Source: JAGOPY01 sp964619555
Lineage (GTDB): Bacteria > Bacteroidota > Bacteroidia > Bacteroidales > JAGOPY01
NCBI GenBank assembly: GCA_964619555.1
Contig: CAZUDV010000019.1
Span: forward strand, 4,622 to 68,621
Length of the DNA: 64,000 nucleotides
Direction: 5' to 3'
Shown: one piece after another, positions 17,217-25,656 of the stretch
Layout of the letters: each line of letters starts with the position of its first letter
Position numbering within the stretch: position 1 is the first letter of the stretch
Position numbers and translations under genes: made by a program
The notes under the pieces: model-generated
Databases searched by the model: none
What the model saw: the letters and a program-made list of their open reading frames with translations, nothing else
What the model was told of the DNA's origin: nothing

Positions 17217-17245
17217 CGCGTTTTTTAGATTCCAAACCAAATCCA

Positions 17246-19009
17246 ATGGAAGTAACCAGACTCTTTGATCTTCTAACTCACTACAAGGAGAAATTCAGGG
17301 AAAAAGACGATGCCCTGGCTGGTAAGGAAAATGGCAAATGGGTTAAATATTCCATCAACCAGTATATTGAAATCGCCGAGAATATCAGTTATGGTCTGCT
17401 TCAACTGGGTGTCAGGCCGGGGGATAAAATAGCCACCATTTCAAATAACCGTCCTGAATGGAATTTCCTGGATATGGGAGTTCTTCAGATAGGAGCTATA
17501 CATGTTCCCATTTATCCCACCATCAGCGAATCCGATTATAAGTACATACTGACTCATTCTGAAGTGCAGTACGTGTTTGTCGCAGGCAGGGAACTGATGA
17601 GAAAAATACAGCATATCTTACCTGAAATTCCGAATATTAAAGGCGTTTTTTCTTTTACTCCCATTGAAGGCGCCAGGTCCTGGACCGAACTGACCGACCT
17701 TGGCAAGGCCAATCATGATCCGGAAAAACTGGAAAGCATCAAAAATTCGATTCGACCGGATGCCCTGGCTACCTTGATCTATACATCCGGAACGACGGGC
17801 AATCCAAAAGGCGTCATGCTGACACACCACAATATTCTGAGTAATGTCATGGGTGTCAAGCATATATTCCCGCTGGATGAGAACTGCAGGGGGGTGAGTT
17901 ATTTGCCTTTATGCCATGTTTATGAGCGCATGGATATATATACCTATCATTACCTGGGCGTATCGATCTATTATGCGGAGAACATGGGGACCATTGCGGA
18001 TAATATCCGGGAGGTGCGTCCCGAGGTTTTCACTACGGTCCCAAGGCTCCTGGAAAAAGTGTTTGACAAGATCATGGCAAAAGGCTCGCAGCTCAAAGGA
18101 TTTAAAAAAGCCATCTTTCTCTGGGCAGTGCGTTTGGCCAACCATTATGAACTGGAGGGAAAAGGCTGGTTCTACCAGGCTCAGTTGCAGCTGGCCGATA
18201 AACTGGTCTTTGTGAAATGGCGGGAAGCCCTCGGCGGCCGTTTGCGCGTAGTGGTCTCCGGAGGTGCAGCCCTGCAGCCCCGCCTCGCCCGGATTTTTAC
18301 GGCAGCAGGTATTCCTGTCCTGGAAGGTTATGGTTTGACCGAAACTTCCCCGGTGGTCGCCGTCAATACCCTCGAAAAAGGTTACAGAATGTTTGGAACC
18401 GTCGGAAAACCGCTGTATAATGTCGAAGTGAAAATTGCCGGCGACGGCGAGATCCTGGTTAAGGGACCCAACATCATGATGGGCTATTATAAAGAGCCGC
18501 AAATGACCGCCGAAGCAGTTGATTCCGCAGGCTGGTTTCATACAGGAGACGTCGGAAAACTTATGCCGGAAGGTCATTTGAAGATTACCGGAAGGAAAAA
18601 GGAGATATTCAAAACATCTCTTGGAAAATATATCAGCCCTCAGTTGCTCGAAAACAAATTCAAAGAATCACCGTTTATCGACGGTCTGCTGGTCCTTGGG
18701 GAAAATCAGAAATACGCCGCCGCCCTGGTGGTTCCGGATTTCTCACACTTACGCACCTGGTGCGAACACAAAGGGATCGGGTACACCTCCGATAAGGAAA
18801 TGATCAAATCCCCGGAAGTGAAGAAACGATTCCGGAAGGAGATCGATCATTACAATAAGTTTTTCGGGGATACGGAAAGGCTCCACAATTTTGAACTGAT
18901 CGATCACGAATGGAGCATTGAAACCGGCGAATTGACAGCCAATCTGAAATTGAAGAGATCTTATATTCTCACCAAATATAAAGATGAAGTCGAACGGCTC
19001 TTCAAGTAG
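17246..19009 (+). CDS. Long-chain fatty acid--CoA ligase (AMP-forming)
   Basis: A 587-residue adenylate-forming enzyme that activates fatty acids to acyl-CoA. The P-loop-like YTSGTTGNPKGVM is near residue 180, EGYGLTETSP near 360, and the hinge segment GWFHTGDVGK near 430 is followed by TGRKKE. Length and motifs match bacterial FadD/FACL15-like ligases. The gene has its own promoter. Its stop is only two bases from the stop of convergent holA, with no room for a terminator. Confidence 0.94.
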   Translation: MEVTRLFDLLTHYKEKFREKDDALAGKENGKWVKYSINQYIEIAENISYGLLQLGVRPGDKIATISNNRPEWNFLDMGVLQIGAIHVPIYPTISESDYKYILTHSEVQYVFVAGRELMRKIQHILPEIPNIKGVFSFTPIEGARSWTELTDLGKANHDPEKLESIKNSIRPDALATLIYTSGTTGNPKGVMLTHHNILSNVMGVKHIFPLDENCRGVSYLPLCHVYERMDIYTYHYLGVSIYYAENMGTIADNIREVRPEVFTTVPRLLEKVFDKIMAKGSQLKGFKKAIFLWAVRLANHYELEGKGWFYQAQLQLADKLVFVKWREALGGRLRVVVSGGAALQPRLARIFTAAGIPVLEGYGLTETSPVVAVNTLEKGYRMFGTVGKPLYNVEVKIAGDGEILVKGPNIMMGYYKEPQMTAEAVDSAGWFHTGDVGKLMPEGHLKITGRKKEIFKTSLGKYISPQLLENKFKESPFIDGLLVLGENQKYAAALVVPDFSHLRTWCEHKGIGYTSDKEMIKSPEVKKRFRKEIDHYNKFFGDTERLHNFELIDHEWSIETGELTANLKLKRSYILTKYKDEVERLFK

Positions 19010-19011
19010 CT

Positions 19012-20010
19012 TCAATGAAGGATCCGGTAGATCAACTCTTTTAAAAGTTCTCCTTCAACCGCCGAACCATTGTTCACCCCTTTAATCCGAAGGTCATATT
19101 CTCTCAGCAGGCTAATCACAGCCCTCGATTGCCGGAATGTATAGTTGGAGGCCGCATCTTCGAAATCTTTAATAAAGAATTGATTTACAGATAATTTAGA
19201 AGCTATGTTGGCCTTGCTTTTATCCTCCGTCTGATGATAGATCATCACCTTCATGAAATAGTTAAATAAAACCGTAATGACAACCACGGCCGGGTTGAGT
19301 TTCGGATTAGCGGCGAAATAATTGACGATCCGGTTTGCCTTCAGCACATCCCTTCTTCCAAGGGCATTCTGCAACTCGAAAATATTGTAATCCTTGCTGA
19401 TACCGATATTTTTTTCAATGATGGCAGCATCTATGGTCATTCCTTCCGGAAGGTTGATCACCAGCTTTTCCAGTTCATTGATGATCCGGCTAAGGTCATT
19501 GCCCAGGTATTCCGCCAGTAACTGGCTCGCCTGAGGTGCGATCGGGAAACCCATCGACCGGATTTGTTCCTGTATCCAGCCCGGGATCTTATTATCAAAT
19601 AACCTGGAAGACTCAAAAAGCACCCCGGCTTTATCCACCTGCCTGGCCAGGCTCTTCCTCTGGTCGACCTTCTTATACTTGTGGCTGATTACCAGAATGG
19701 TCGACTTGAGTGGTTTTTCAATATAACTGACCAGATCTTCGATCTTATCCAGGTCCTGTGCCTCTTTAACGATTATTACCTGATAATTCGACATCATCGG
19801 GAACCGCCGTGCCATGTCGATGACCGATCCCACATTCGTATCCCTGCCATAAACAACCGTCTGGTTAAACTCTTTTTCCGATTCTGTGAGCACAGTTTCT
19901 TCGATCAGGTCGGTGATCCTGTCGATAAAATAAGATTCCTCACCATGCAAAAGGTAGACAGGATAATAGATCTTCTTTTTTAAATCCGCAATAATCTGTT
20001 CGAAAGTCAT
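19012..20010 (-). CDS. holA: DNA polymerase III subunit delta
   Basis: A 332-residue clamp-loader subunit. The N-terminus YPVYLLHGEESYFIDR is the degenerate P-loop region of the delta family. The middle has ELEKLVINLPEG, and the C-terminal domain carries helical segments typical of HolA. It opens the beta clamp within the clamp-loader complex during replication. It follows amn by five bases on the same strand, so the two are co-transcribed. Confidence 0.93.
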   Translation of the reverse strand: MTFEQIIADLKKKIYYPVYLLHGEESYFIDRITDLIEETVLTESEKEFNQTVVYGRDTNVGSVIDMARRFPMMSNYQVIIVKEAQDLDKIEDLVSYIEKPLKSTILVISHKYKKVDQRKSLARQVDKAGVLFESSRLFDNKIPGWIQEQIRSMGFPIAPQASQLLAEYLGNDLSRIINELEKLVINLPEGMTIDAAIIEKNIGISKDYNIFELQNALGRRDVLKANRIVNYFAANPKLNPAVVVITVLFNYFMKVMIYHQTEDKSKANIASKLSVNQFFIKDFEDAASNYTFRQSRAVISLLREYDLRIKGVNNGSAVEGELLKELIYRILH

Positions 20011-20015
20011 ATCAA

Positions 20016-20786
20016 TCAGAATCTCAGGTGTTTAACAGTTAATCCGTTGTTTATCAACTGGTTCAGCGAATCGATCCCGACCTGAAGGTGAGTTTCCACA
20101 AAAGCATGATTGACCTGGCGATCGGTCTCCTCTGTTTTGATGCCTTCCGGGATCATGGGCTGGTCGGTTACCAGGAGCAATGCACCGGAGGGAATGGCAT
20201 TATAGAATCCCACGATGAAAATGGTGGCGGTTTCCATATCAATAGCCATGCATCTGATCTGGCGCAGATATTCCTTGAAATCCTCATCGTGTTCCCATAC
20301 TCTTCTGTTGGTCGAATAGACTGTCCCGGTCCAGTAATCCAGGTTAATATCCCGGATTGTCGTCGAAACGGCTTTCTGAAGGTTAAACGCCGGCAAGGCC
20401 GGCACTTCGGGCGGAAAATAGTCATTCGATGTACCATCCCCCCTGATGGCCGCAATAGGCAGGATCAGATCCCCTATTTCATTCTTTTTTTTCAATCCCC
20501 CGCATTTACCTAGGAACAACACCGCCCTGGGTTCAACGGCACTGAGCAGGTCCATGACCGTAGCGGCATTGGCGCTTCCCATACCGAAATTGATTATGGT
20601 AATTTCACCAGCCGTGGCATTCGGCATCGGCTTATCTTTTCCGATGACAGGCACATTGAATTTAACAGCAAATTTGTCAATATACAGATCGAAATTGGTG
20701 AGGAGTATATATTGACCGAAATCTTCCAGAGCGAGACCGGTATATCGCGGCAACCAGTTCTTTACGATTTCTTCCCTTGTTCTCAT
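20016..20786 (-). CDS. amn: AMP nucleosidase, short Bacteroidota form
   Basis: A 256-residue nucleoside phosphorylase-fold enzyme that hydrolyses AMP to adenine and ribose 5-phosphate. Family segments are INFGMGSANAATVMDLL, FLGKCGGLKKKNEIGDLI, CMAIDMETATIF and the catalytic Asp segment LLVTDQPMIPEG. At 256 residues it lacks the extra N-terminal domain of the roughly 480-residue enterobacterial enzyme. It leads an operon with holA and is divergent from the HsdR_N-domain gene. A perfect -7 box lies 14 bases upstream. Confidence 0.93.
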   Translation of the reverse strand: MRTREEIVKNWLPRYTGLALEDFGQYILLTNFDLYIDKFAVKFNVPVIGKDKPMPNATAGEITIINFGMGSANAATVMDLLSAVEPRAVLFLGKCGGLKKKNEIGDLILPIAAIRGDGTSNDYFPPEVPALPAFNLQKAVSTTIRDINLDYWTGTVYSTNRRVWEHDEDFKEYLRQIRCMAIDMETATIFIVGFYNAIPSGALLLVTDQPMIPEGIKTEETDRQVNHAFVETHLQVGIDSLNQLINNGLTVKHLRF

Positions 20787-20800
20787 CTTTCCTTTTCAGG

Positions 20801-20808
20801 CAAAGGTA
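20801..20808 (-). promoter_or_regulatory. amn-holA -7 promoter box
   Basis: The minus strand reads TACCTTTG, a perfect -7 element, 14 bases upstream of the amn ATG, so the leader is very short. No clear -33 box is seen. Confidence 0.5.
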
Positions 20809-20846
20809 AGCTTTTCCATACTCTAGGATATCATCCATTCATTAAG

Positions 20847-20854
20847 TAATTTTG
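20847..20854 (+). promoter_or_regulatory. -7 promoter box of the HsdR_N-domain gene
   Basis: TAATTTTG, a perfect -7 element on the plus strand, lies 36 bases before the ATG at 20891. It is divergent from the amn box 38 bases to the left. Confidence 0.5.
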
Positions 20855-20890
20855 CAGGATCATTTTCCAATCAGGAAATAACCCCGGCAG

Positions 20891-21358
20891 ATGCAGCTGA
20901 ATTTCCCGGAATACCGCTTTCAATTACAAAAGAGTTCCCACCGGACCCTCATCTTTGATATTATCCGGAAAAAATTCGTGTCCCTTACTCCCGAAGAGTG
21001 GGTCAGGCAGCATGTGCTTCATTATCTGATAAGGGAAAAAAAAGTTCCTCCATCCCTCATCATGGTCGAATCGGAAATAAAGCTGTTCCATACCCGCAAG
21101 AGGTATGATATCGCCATTTTTGACCGGAATGGGAAGGCCCTGCTGGTGGTGGAATGCAAAGCTCCAACCGTTCCGGTGACCCAGGATGTGCTGGACCAGG
21201 TGGTCCGTTACAATATGGCTCTTAAAGTGAATTTCCTGATGCTGACCAACGGAGTGACCCATATTTTCTGCAAAACTGACCAGGAAAGCGGGAATATCAG
21301 GATCATTGAGGATCTTCCCGATTATTCCAGCCTGGTGGACCAGCCGGATCAAGAATAG
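20891..21358 (+). CDS. Stand-alone HsdR N-terminal (PD-(D/E)xK) nuclease-domain protein
   Basis: A 155-residue protein consisting only of the N-terminal nuclease-like domain of type I restriction R subunits. The PD-(D/E)xK core is seen as RYDIAIFD followed by LLVVECKAP (about residues 72-97), and a Gln segment follows in TQDVLDQVVRYN. No helicase, M or S gene is near, so it is not part of a restriction system. It sits divergently beside amn-holA, which suggests a housekeeping DNA maintenance role; this is inference. Confidence 0.88.
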   Translation: MQLNFPEYRFQLQKSSHRTLIFDIIRKKFVSLTPEEWVRQHVLHYLIREKKVPPSLIMVESEIKLFHTRKRYDIAIFDRNGKALLVVECKAPTVPVTQDVLDQVVRYNMALKVNFLMLTNGVTHIFCKTDQESGNIRIIEDLPDYSSLVDQPDQE

Positions 21359-21379
21359 GGATGACCTTTCGGCCATCCC
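21358..21379. terminator. Hairpin between convergent genes, possible terminator
   Basis: GGGATGACC and GGCCATCCC pair with one mismatch around a four-base loop, starting at the last base of the upstream stop codon. The T run is poor (CCCTTCAGG), so termination is uncertain, but its position between convergent genes fits. Confidence 0.35.
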
Positions 21380-21386
21380 TTCAGGA

Positions 21387-21683
21387 TTAAATCTCCATCG
21401 TAAGCTCCAGGAATCTTTTATACGGGATAGCGATGAGGCTCTGTGCGCTGAGAGCCCCATTGGCCTGGCTTATCATTGAAACTTTTGCGGCTGTTTCTTC
21501 ATCCGGCGCCTCATAGATATCCAGGAAATCATATTGCCCAAGCAATGCATAATGGCTTATAAACTTCACATCGGGGCATTTCTCCCTGACCTGATCCAAC
21601 CAGGACCGGCCAATCCGTGCCCGGTCCTTCATATTACGGGTAACCTCGGGCGACAATTTGGTCAATAAAATATATGTTTGCAT
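21387..21683 (-). CDS. GYD-domain protein
   Basis: A 98-residue small protein of the GYD family, named for the motif seen here as LGQYDFLDIYEAPDE near residues 48-62. The dimeric ferredoxin-like fold is known, but the function is not. ATG at 21683 gives MQTYILLTKL, the expected first strand. An upstream in-frame start at 21752 adds 23 residues that do not fit. It is a single gene, convergent with the HsdR_N-domain gene. Confidence 0.85.
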   Translation of the reverse strand: MQTYILLTKLSPEVTRNMKDRARIGRSWLDQVREKCPDVKFISHYALLGQYDFLDIYEAPDEETAAKVSMISQANGALSAQSLIAIPYKRFLELTMEI

Positions 21684-21839
21684 ACGGCAGATATTTAGAG
21701 TCACTTCGTAAATAGAATCCATAAATATATGAAATTTCAGTGGATAATTCAAGTGTTTTTTAACTTTGATAGAATGATTTTAAATTAGTTTCTCATCCCA
21801 TTCAGCTATGAAAAACGACATTGGCATCAAAAAAAATTA

Positions 21840-21847
21840 TACATTTG
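21840..21847 (+). promoter_or_regulatory. -7 promoter box of the 21870 gene cluster
   Basis: TACATTTG is a perfect -7 element 22 bases before the ATG at 21870. A TTG at 21821-21823 gives a 16-base spacer, somewhat short. Confidence 0.5.
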
Positions 21848-21869
21848 CTAGCGATTAATCAAAAAGCAT

Positions 21870-22475
21870 ATGAACCTGAAATACACAGTAATCAAGGTGG
21901 TGCTTGGCATCATTATCATTGTTCTGGCTTACTTCTTGTATGAGAGCATCATGAGGCCGGTTCGCTTCAATAAAGCTGTGAACGAACGTGAATCCGTGGT
22001 GATTTCGCAATTGATCGACCTGAGGACTGCTCAGCAATTTTTCAGAAAGGAATACAACCGGTACACCAAGAACTTTGATTCCCTGATAACGTTCCTTCAA
22101 ACCGGGGAAATTCCCGAGGTCCGGATGATCCCTGATCCGAATGATACGACGTTTACCAAGACCATTTATGATACGCTGGGATATGTTAAGGTAGCCGACT
22201 CATTATTCTCCAAAAGGCCCAATTTTGATATCAACGCACTGAGGTACATTCCGTTCTCGGGCAACCAGACATTTGAAATTGCCGCAGGAGAAGTGGAAAG
22301 AGGGGGTATCAAGGTCGGGGTATATGAAATAAAAGCCCATTATAACACTTACCTGAAGGGGCTTGACAGGCAGCAAGTCGTCAATCTGATCAAGAGCAAG
22401 GAAGATATTGAAAAATACCCGGGACTCAAACTGGGTTCGATGGAAGAGCCTTCCACCGACGGGAACTGGGAATAA
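21870..22475 (+). CDS. Single-pass membrane-anchored protein of unknown function
   Basis: A 201-residue protein with one N-terminal transmembrane helix (about residues 5-25) and then a soluble region. The soluble region begins with a heptad-like stretch (ESVVISQLIDLRTAQQFF) resembling the stalk of pilin-like or anchored envelope proteins, then a mixed domain. No family is recognised with confidence. It precedes the DUF3822 and rsmD genes on the same strand and probably shares their promoter. The tail (about the last 20 residues) is polar and likely disordered. Confidence 0.7.
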   Translation: MNLKYTVIKVVLGIIIIVLAYFLYESIMRPVRFNKAVNERESVVISQLIDLRTAQQFFRKEYNRYTKNFDSLITFLQTGEIPEVRMIPDPNDTTFTKTIYDTLGYVKVADSLFSKRPNFDINALRYIPFSGNQTFEIAAGEVERGGIKVGVYEIKAHYNTYLKGLDRQQVVNLIKSKEDIEKYPGLKLGSMEEPSTDGNWE

Positions 22476-22530
22476 TCCTTACCTTTGGGAATGCCTGACG
22501 GATTCATCCGTGAGATAATCCCATTCCAAA

Positions 22531-23397
22531 ATGAAGCCTTTCAAACTTTCTGACAGCCGGTTCGATCCTTCAGCAGCAAGGATGTCTGCCTATTTCAGCC
22601 GGCTTTTCATCCAGGCCGGTAAGGGATTTCTCCGGTACGCCTTACTGGATACGGATCGCCATTGTTTTATCGGCGCTGCCGATTACCGGACTACAAACGA
22701 TTTTACTCCCGCGAAATGGCGAGAAGAGTTCGAACTGCTGATCGCCTCGGATGATTATCTTCAGGGCAAATACCCGGCTGTTGCCACCGGCCTTGAATCC
22801 CCCTATCATACTTTCGTGCCTTCCTCCTTTTTGGATAAGGATAAAATGACTCCACAACTGGCATTAAATTTTGATCTGCCGCAAGATCTTTGCTATCATG
22901 CGGATTTCATACCTGAAATCGATGCGTGGAATGTTGCGGGATTTGAAAATTGCCTGATCGATCCAATCAAGGAACATTTTCCGCAAGGGATCATCGTCCA
23001 TGCCACTACTCCTTTATTGAAAAGATTCGCTATCGAAAATAAACAGCTTCCGGGTCCTTCAAGGTTATTGATTCATTTTTCGGGGAAGCAATTTCACCTG
23101 GCGGCCTTCTCCGATCAATCCTTCGTGTTTTTCAACACGTTCCGACACGAATCATACGAAGATATCCTTTACTATACCCTTTATACGGCCGAACAGCTCA
23201 GGTTCCGAGGAGAAGAGACCACGGTACGGTTGAGTTCAGATGAAGTGATTGATCCGGAAGTAATCAAGTTACTCAGGGAATTCCTGCCGAACCTGGGATT
23301 CATCACACGGCCGGATGGAATCCTGTACAGCCCCATGCTCGATTTTCAGGACTACCAATATGTTTCGTTATTCAGTCTTGCATTATGCGGATCATAA
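22531..23397 (+). CDS. DUF3822 family protein
   Basis: A 288-residue cytosolic protein of the Bacteroidota-specific DUF3822 family. Recognition rests on its position immediately before rsmD and on segments such as CYHADFIPEIDAWN and HFSGKQFHLAAF, followed by DILYYTLYTAEQL. The pattern recalls an actin/hexokinase-type ATPase fold (paired domains with small GxxH-like loops), but the nucleotide motifs are not clear. Its last 13 bases overlap rsmD, so the two are translationally coupled and a link to ribosome assembly is plausible. Confidence 0.85.
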   Translation: MKPFKLSDSRFDPSAARMSAYFSRLFIQAGKGFLRYALLDTDRHCFIGAADYRTTNDFTPAKWREEFELLIASDDYLQGKYPAVATGLESPYHTFVPSSFLDKDKMTPQLALNFDLPQDLCYHADFIPEIDAWNVAGFENCLIDPIKEHFPQGIIVHATTPLLKRFAIENKQLPGPSRLLIHFSGKQFHLAAFSDQSFVFFNTFRHESYEDILYYTLYTAEQLRFRGEETTVRLSSDEVIDPEVIKLLREFLPNLGFITRPDGILYSPMLDFQDYQYVSLFSLALCGS

Positions 23398-23918
23398 GGG
23401 GTACACACGGGGGCCGCAAAATCCTTCCGCCCTCAAACCTGCCAGTCCGGCCTACCACTGATCTGGCCAAGGAAAGTCTATTCAATATCCTGGAGAACCA
23501 CATCTATTTTGAAGATCTCCAGGTACTTGACCTATTTGCCGGCACCGGTAGTATTTCGTATGAATTTGCTTCCAGGGGCAGCAAATCCGTACTGGCAGTG
23601 GATATCAATCCCAGGTGCGTGAAATTCATTTCGGAAACAGCCATTAAAATGAATTTCAGTCAATTAAGAGCCATCCGCACGTCGGCCTTCAGTTTCCTTC
23701 AAAAAAACAGTGCCCAGTACGACCTGATCTTTGCCGATCCGCCCTATGACCTGGAAAGCATTGAAATGATCGCAGAGTTGGTCATATCACGATCTTTATT
23801 AAAAGACGGGGGCTGGCTGATCATTGAACACGATAAATCCCATGATTTCGCTTCATTTCCTGGATTTCATCAGGTAAGAAATTACGGAAAAGTGAACTTC
23901 AGTTTTTTCAGGCAATAA
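23385..23918 (+). CDS. rsmD: 16S rRNA (guanine(966)-N2)-methyltransferase
   Basis: A 177-residue Rossmann-fold methyltransferase. N-terminal RIIRGTHGGRKI and RPTTDLAKESLFNIL are the RsmD signature, DLFAGTGSISYEFASRG is the SAM-binding motif, and FADPPYDL is the catalytic DPPY box. It methylates G966 of 16S rRNA in assembled small subunits. It overlaps the DUF3822 gene by 13 bases and is followed by a strong terminator. Confidence 0.95.
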   Translation: MRIIRGTHGGRKILPPSNLPVRPTTDLAKESLFNILENHIYFEDLQVLDLFAGTGSISYEFASRGSKSVLAVDINPRCVKFISETAIKMNFSQLRAIRTSAFSFLQKNSAQYDLIFADPPYDLESIEMIAELVISRSLLKDGGWLIIEHDKSHDFASFPGFHQVRNYGKVNFSFFRQ

Positions 23919-23951
23919 AAAAGCCATCCTGACAGATCAGAACGGCTTTTT
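23918..23951. terminator. Bidirectional terminator between rsmD and DUF2795 gene
   Basis: AAAAAGCC (23918-23925) pairs with GGCTTTTT (23944-23951), with an inner CTGA / TCAG stem. It has A and T runs on both sides, so it can stop transcription from either direction. Its first base is the last base of the rsmD stop codon. Confidence 0.85.
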
Positions 23952-23970
23952 ATCTGGAATGAGTACAACT

Positions 23971-24192
23971 TTAATATTCATCTTCATGGAAGAAAAAATC
24001 TTCCTTGGTCGGATAATCAGGCCAGATGTCCTCAATGCTCTCATAAATATCTCCTTCATCCTCAAGCTCCTTCAGGTTTTCAATAACCTCCGCAGGGGCT
24101 CCTGAACGAATGCACCAGTCGATTAACTCTTCCTTGGTGCAGGGCCAGGGAGCATCTTCCAGTTTTGAAGCTAATTCCAACGTCCAGTACAT
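23971..24192 (-). CDS. DUF2795 small acidic protein
   Basis: A 73-residue protein matching the small DUF2795 family of Bacteroidota. It begins MYWTLELASKLEDAPWPCTK and contains ELIDWCIRSGAPAEVIENL. It is strongly acidic in its last third (EDEGDIYESIEDIWPDY). Family members are short helical proteins of unknown function. The gene lies at the end of a minus-strand run that starts near 27988, separated by 84 bases from the adenosyltransferase gene. Confidence 0.88.
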   Translation of the reverse strand: MYWTLELASKLEDAPWPCTKEELIDWCIRSGAPAEVIENLKELEDEGDIYESIEDIWPDYPTKEDFFFHEDEY

Positions 24193-24276
24193 AGCTCGGC
24201 AGTTTGATTAATTTAGTGCAAAAATAGAAAGTTTTACATAAAAGTCAAGAAGAAAATACAGGTGTCAATATTTACC

Positions 24277-24840
24277 TTAAATCCTTGCTTTCCAATGAGT
24301 TTCGGGAGCATTGAAATCTTTCCCCAGCCTTCTGGCCAGGACAAAAAGGTAATCCGACAGTCGGTTCAGGTAAGGAATGACCAATTCAGGAACTGTTTGC
24401 GACTGACTGAGGCGGATGGTGAGTCGTTCGGCACGCCGGCAAACCGTTCGGGCAACATGACAAAAAGAGACCACGGGATGGCCTCCGGGAAGGATAAAAT
24501 TTTTCAGTTCCGGCAACACGTCATTCATCGTATCAATCTCTTTCTCCAGAAGCTCTATGTCACTCTCGAGTATCACCGGCAGATTGACGGGTGTTGTGGA
24601 ATCAGGATCAAGGGCGATAAGCGACTCGGCGGTAAAAAGCCGGTCCTGGATTTCCATCAGTATCTCCTTAAAATGTGGTGCAATATCATGGTCGCGGATC
24701 AGGCCAATATATGAATTCAATTCATCGATGGTGCCATACGCTTCAATTCTCGGGTGGAATTTCGGGACACGAGTACCTCCGATCAGGGAAGTTTGGCCTT
24801 TATCGCCGGTTTTGGTATAGATTTTAAATCCCGATCCCAT
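24277..24840 (-). CDS. Cob(I)yrinic acid a,c-diamide adenosyltransferase, PduO type
   Basis: A 187-residue corrinoid adenosyltransferase that makes adenosylcobalamin from ATP and cob(I)alamin. The ATP-binding N-terminus TKTGDKGQTSLIGG, the segment AYGTIDELNSYIG, RTVCRRAER and NRLSDYLFVLAR are diagnostic for the PduO class. No cobalamin riboswitch or other cobalamin gene is nearby. It may serve a methylmalonyl-CoA mutase encoded elsewhere. Confidence 0.94.
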   Translation of the reverse strand: MGSGFKIYTKTGDKGQTSLIGGTRVPKFHPRIEAYGTIDELNSYIGLIRDHDIAPHFKEILMEIQDRLFTAESLIALDPDSTTPVNLPVILESDIELLEKEIDTMNDVLPELKNFILPGGHPVVSFCHVARTVCRRAERLTIRLSQSQTVPELVIPYLNRLSDYLFVLARRLGKDFNAPETHWKARI

Positions 24841-24901
24841 GCTGATTCATTGGTTTTGCAAAATCTTAACAATCCGGTGCGACATTTGTTTCATAACGGT
24901 G

Positions 24902-25621
24902 TCAGTTGGGATGGTGGCGGAGAGAATAGACTTCTTTATTTTTTTCATCGGAGGCGATATTACCGTCGATCAGGCGGACAATCCGATGGGCATAACGGGC
25001 AATACTTTCTTCATGGGTGACCAGGATTATGGTGTTGCCGGCCTGGTGGATATCTTCGAGAAGCCCCATGATTTCATCGGATGTCCGGGAATCAAGGTTA
25101 CCGGTCGGTTCGTCAGCCAGGATCAGGGAGGGATTGTTAACCAGGGCACGGGCCGTAGCGACGCGCTGTCGCTGACCACCGGAAAGCTCATTCGGTTTGT
25201 GGTTCATCCGGTCAGCCAATCCTACAGCCTCAAGGGCTTTCTTAGCTTTTTCGATCCTTTCGGCTTTGGAATACCCGGCATAAACGAGCGGGAGCATCAC
25301 ATTCTCCAAAGCTGTAGATCTGGGTAAAAGATTGAATGTCTGAAAGATAAATCCAATTTCCTTATTCCGGATCTCTGCCAGGGAATTATCGTCCAGTTTA
25401 CTGACATCGAAATTATTCAGGTAGTAGGAACCGGATGTTGGCGTATCCAGGCAACCCAGAAGGTTCATCAGGGTAGACTTGCCTGATCCGCTGGGACCCA
25501 TCAATGCAACGAATTCATTCTTATTGATCACCATAGTAACGCCCCTGAGGGCCCTCACTTCTTCTGAACCAACCTTGAAATGGCGCCTGATTTCCGCCAG
25601 CCTGATAACTTCATTATTCAT
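24902..25621 (-). CDS. LolD/MacB-type ABC transporter ATPase
   Basis: A 239-residue ATP-binding subunit. Walker A is GPSGSGKST near residue 41, the Q-loop is in FIFQTFNLL, the signature is LSGGQRQRV, Walker B is LILADEP, and the H-loop is in LVTHEE. The closest groups are LolD and MacB, which work with permeases that act on the periplasmic side. No permease gene is adjacent, so the partner must be encoded elsewhere. Gaps of 35-61 bases place it in the same minus-strand run as its neighbours. Confidence 0.93.
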   Translation of the reverse strand: MNNEVIRLAEIRRHFKVGSEEVRALRGVTMVINKNEFVALMGPSGSGKSTLMNLLGCLDTPTSGSYYLNNFDVSKLDDNSLAEIRNKEIGFIFQTFNLLPRSTALENVMLPLVYAGYSKAERIEKAKKALEAVGLADRMNHKPNELSGGQRQRVATARALVNNPSLILADEPTGNLDSRTSDEIMGLLEDIHQAGNTIILVTHEESIARYAHRIVRLIDGNIASDEKNKEVYSLRHHPN

Positions 25622-25656
25622 AGTGGTTACTTTCTGTCGACAAAATTATAAAACTT

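Noticed and set aside
20891..21358. Type I restriction-modification system
   Set aside because: Only the N-terminal nuclease domain exists; no helicase part, methyltransferase or specificity gene is nearby.
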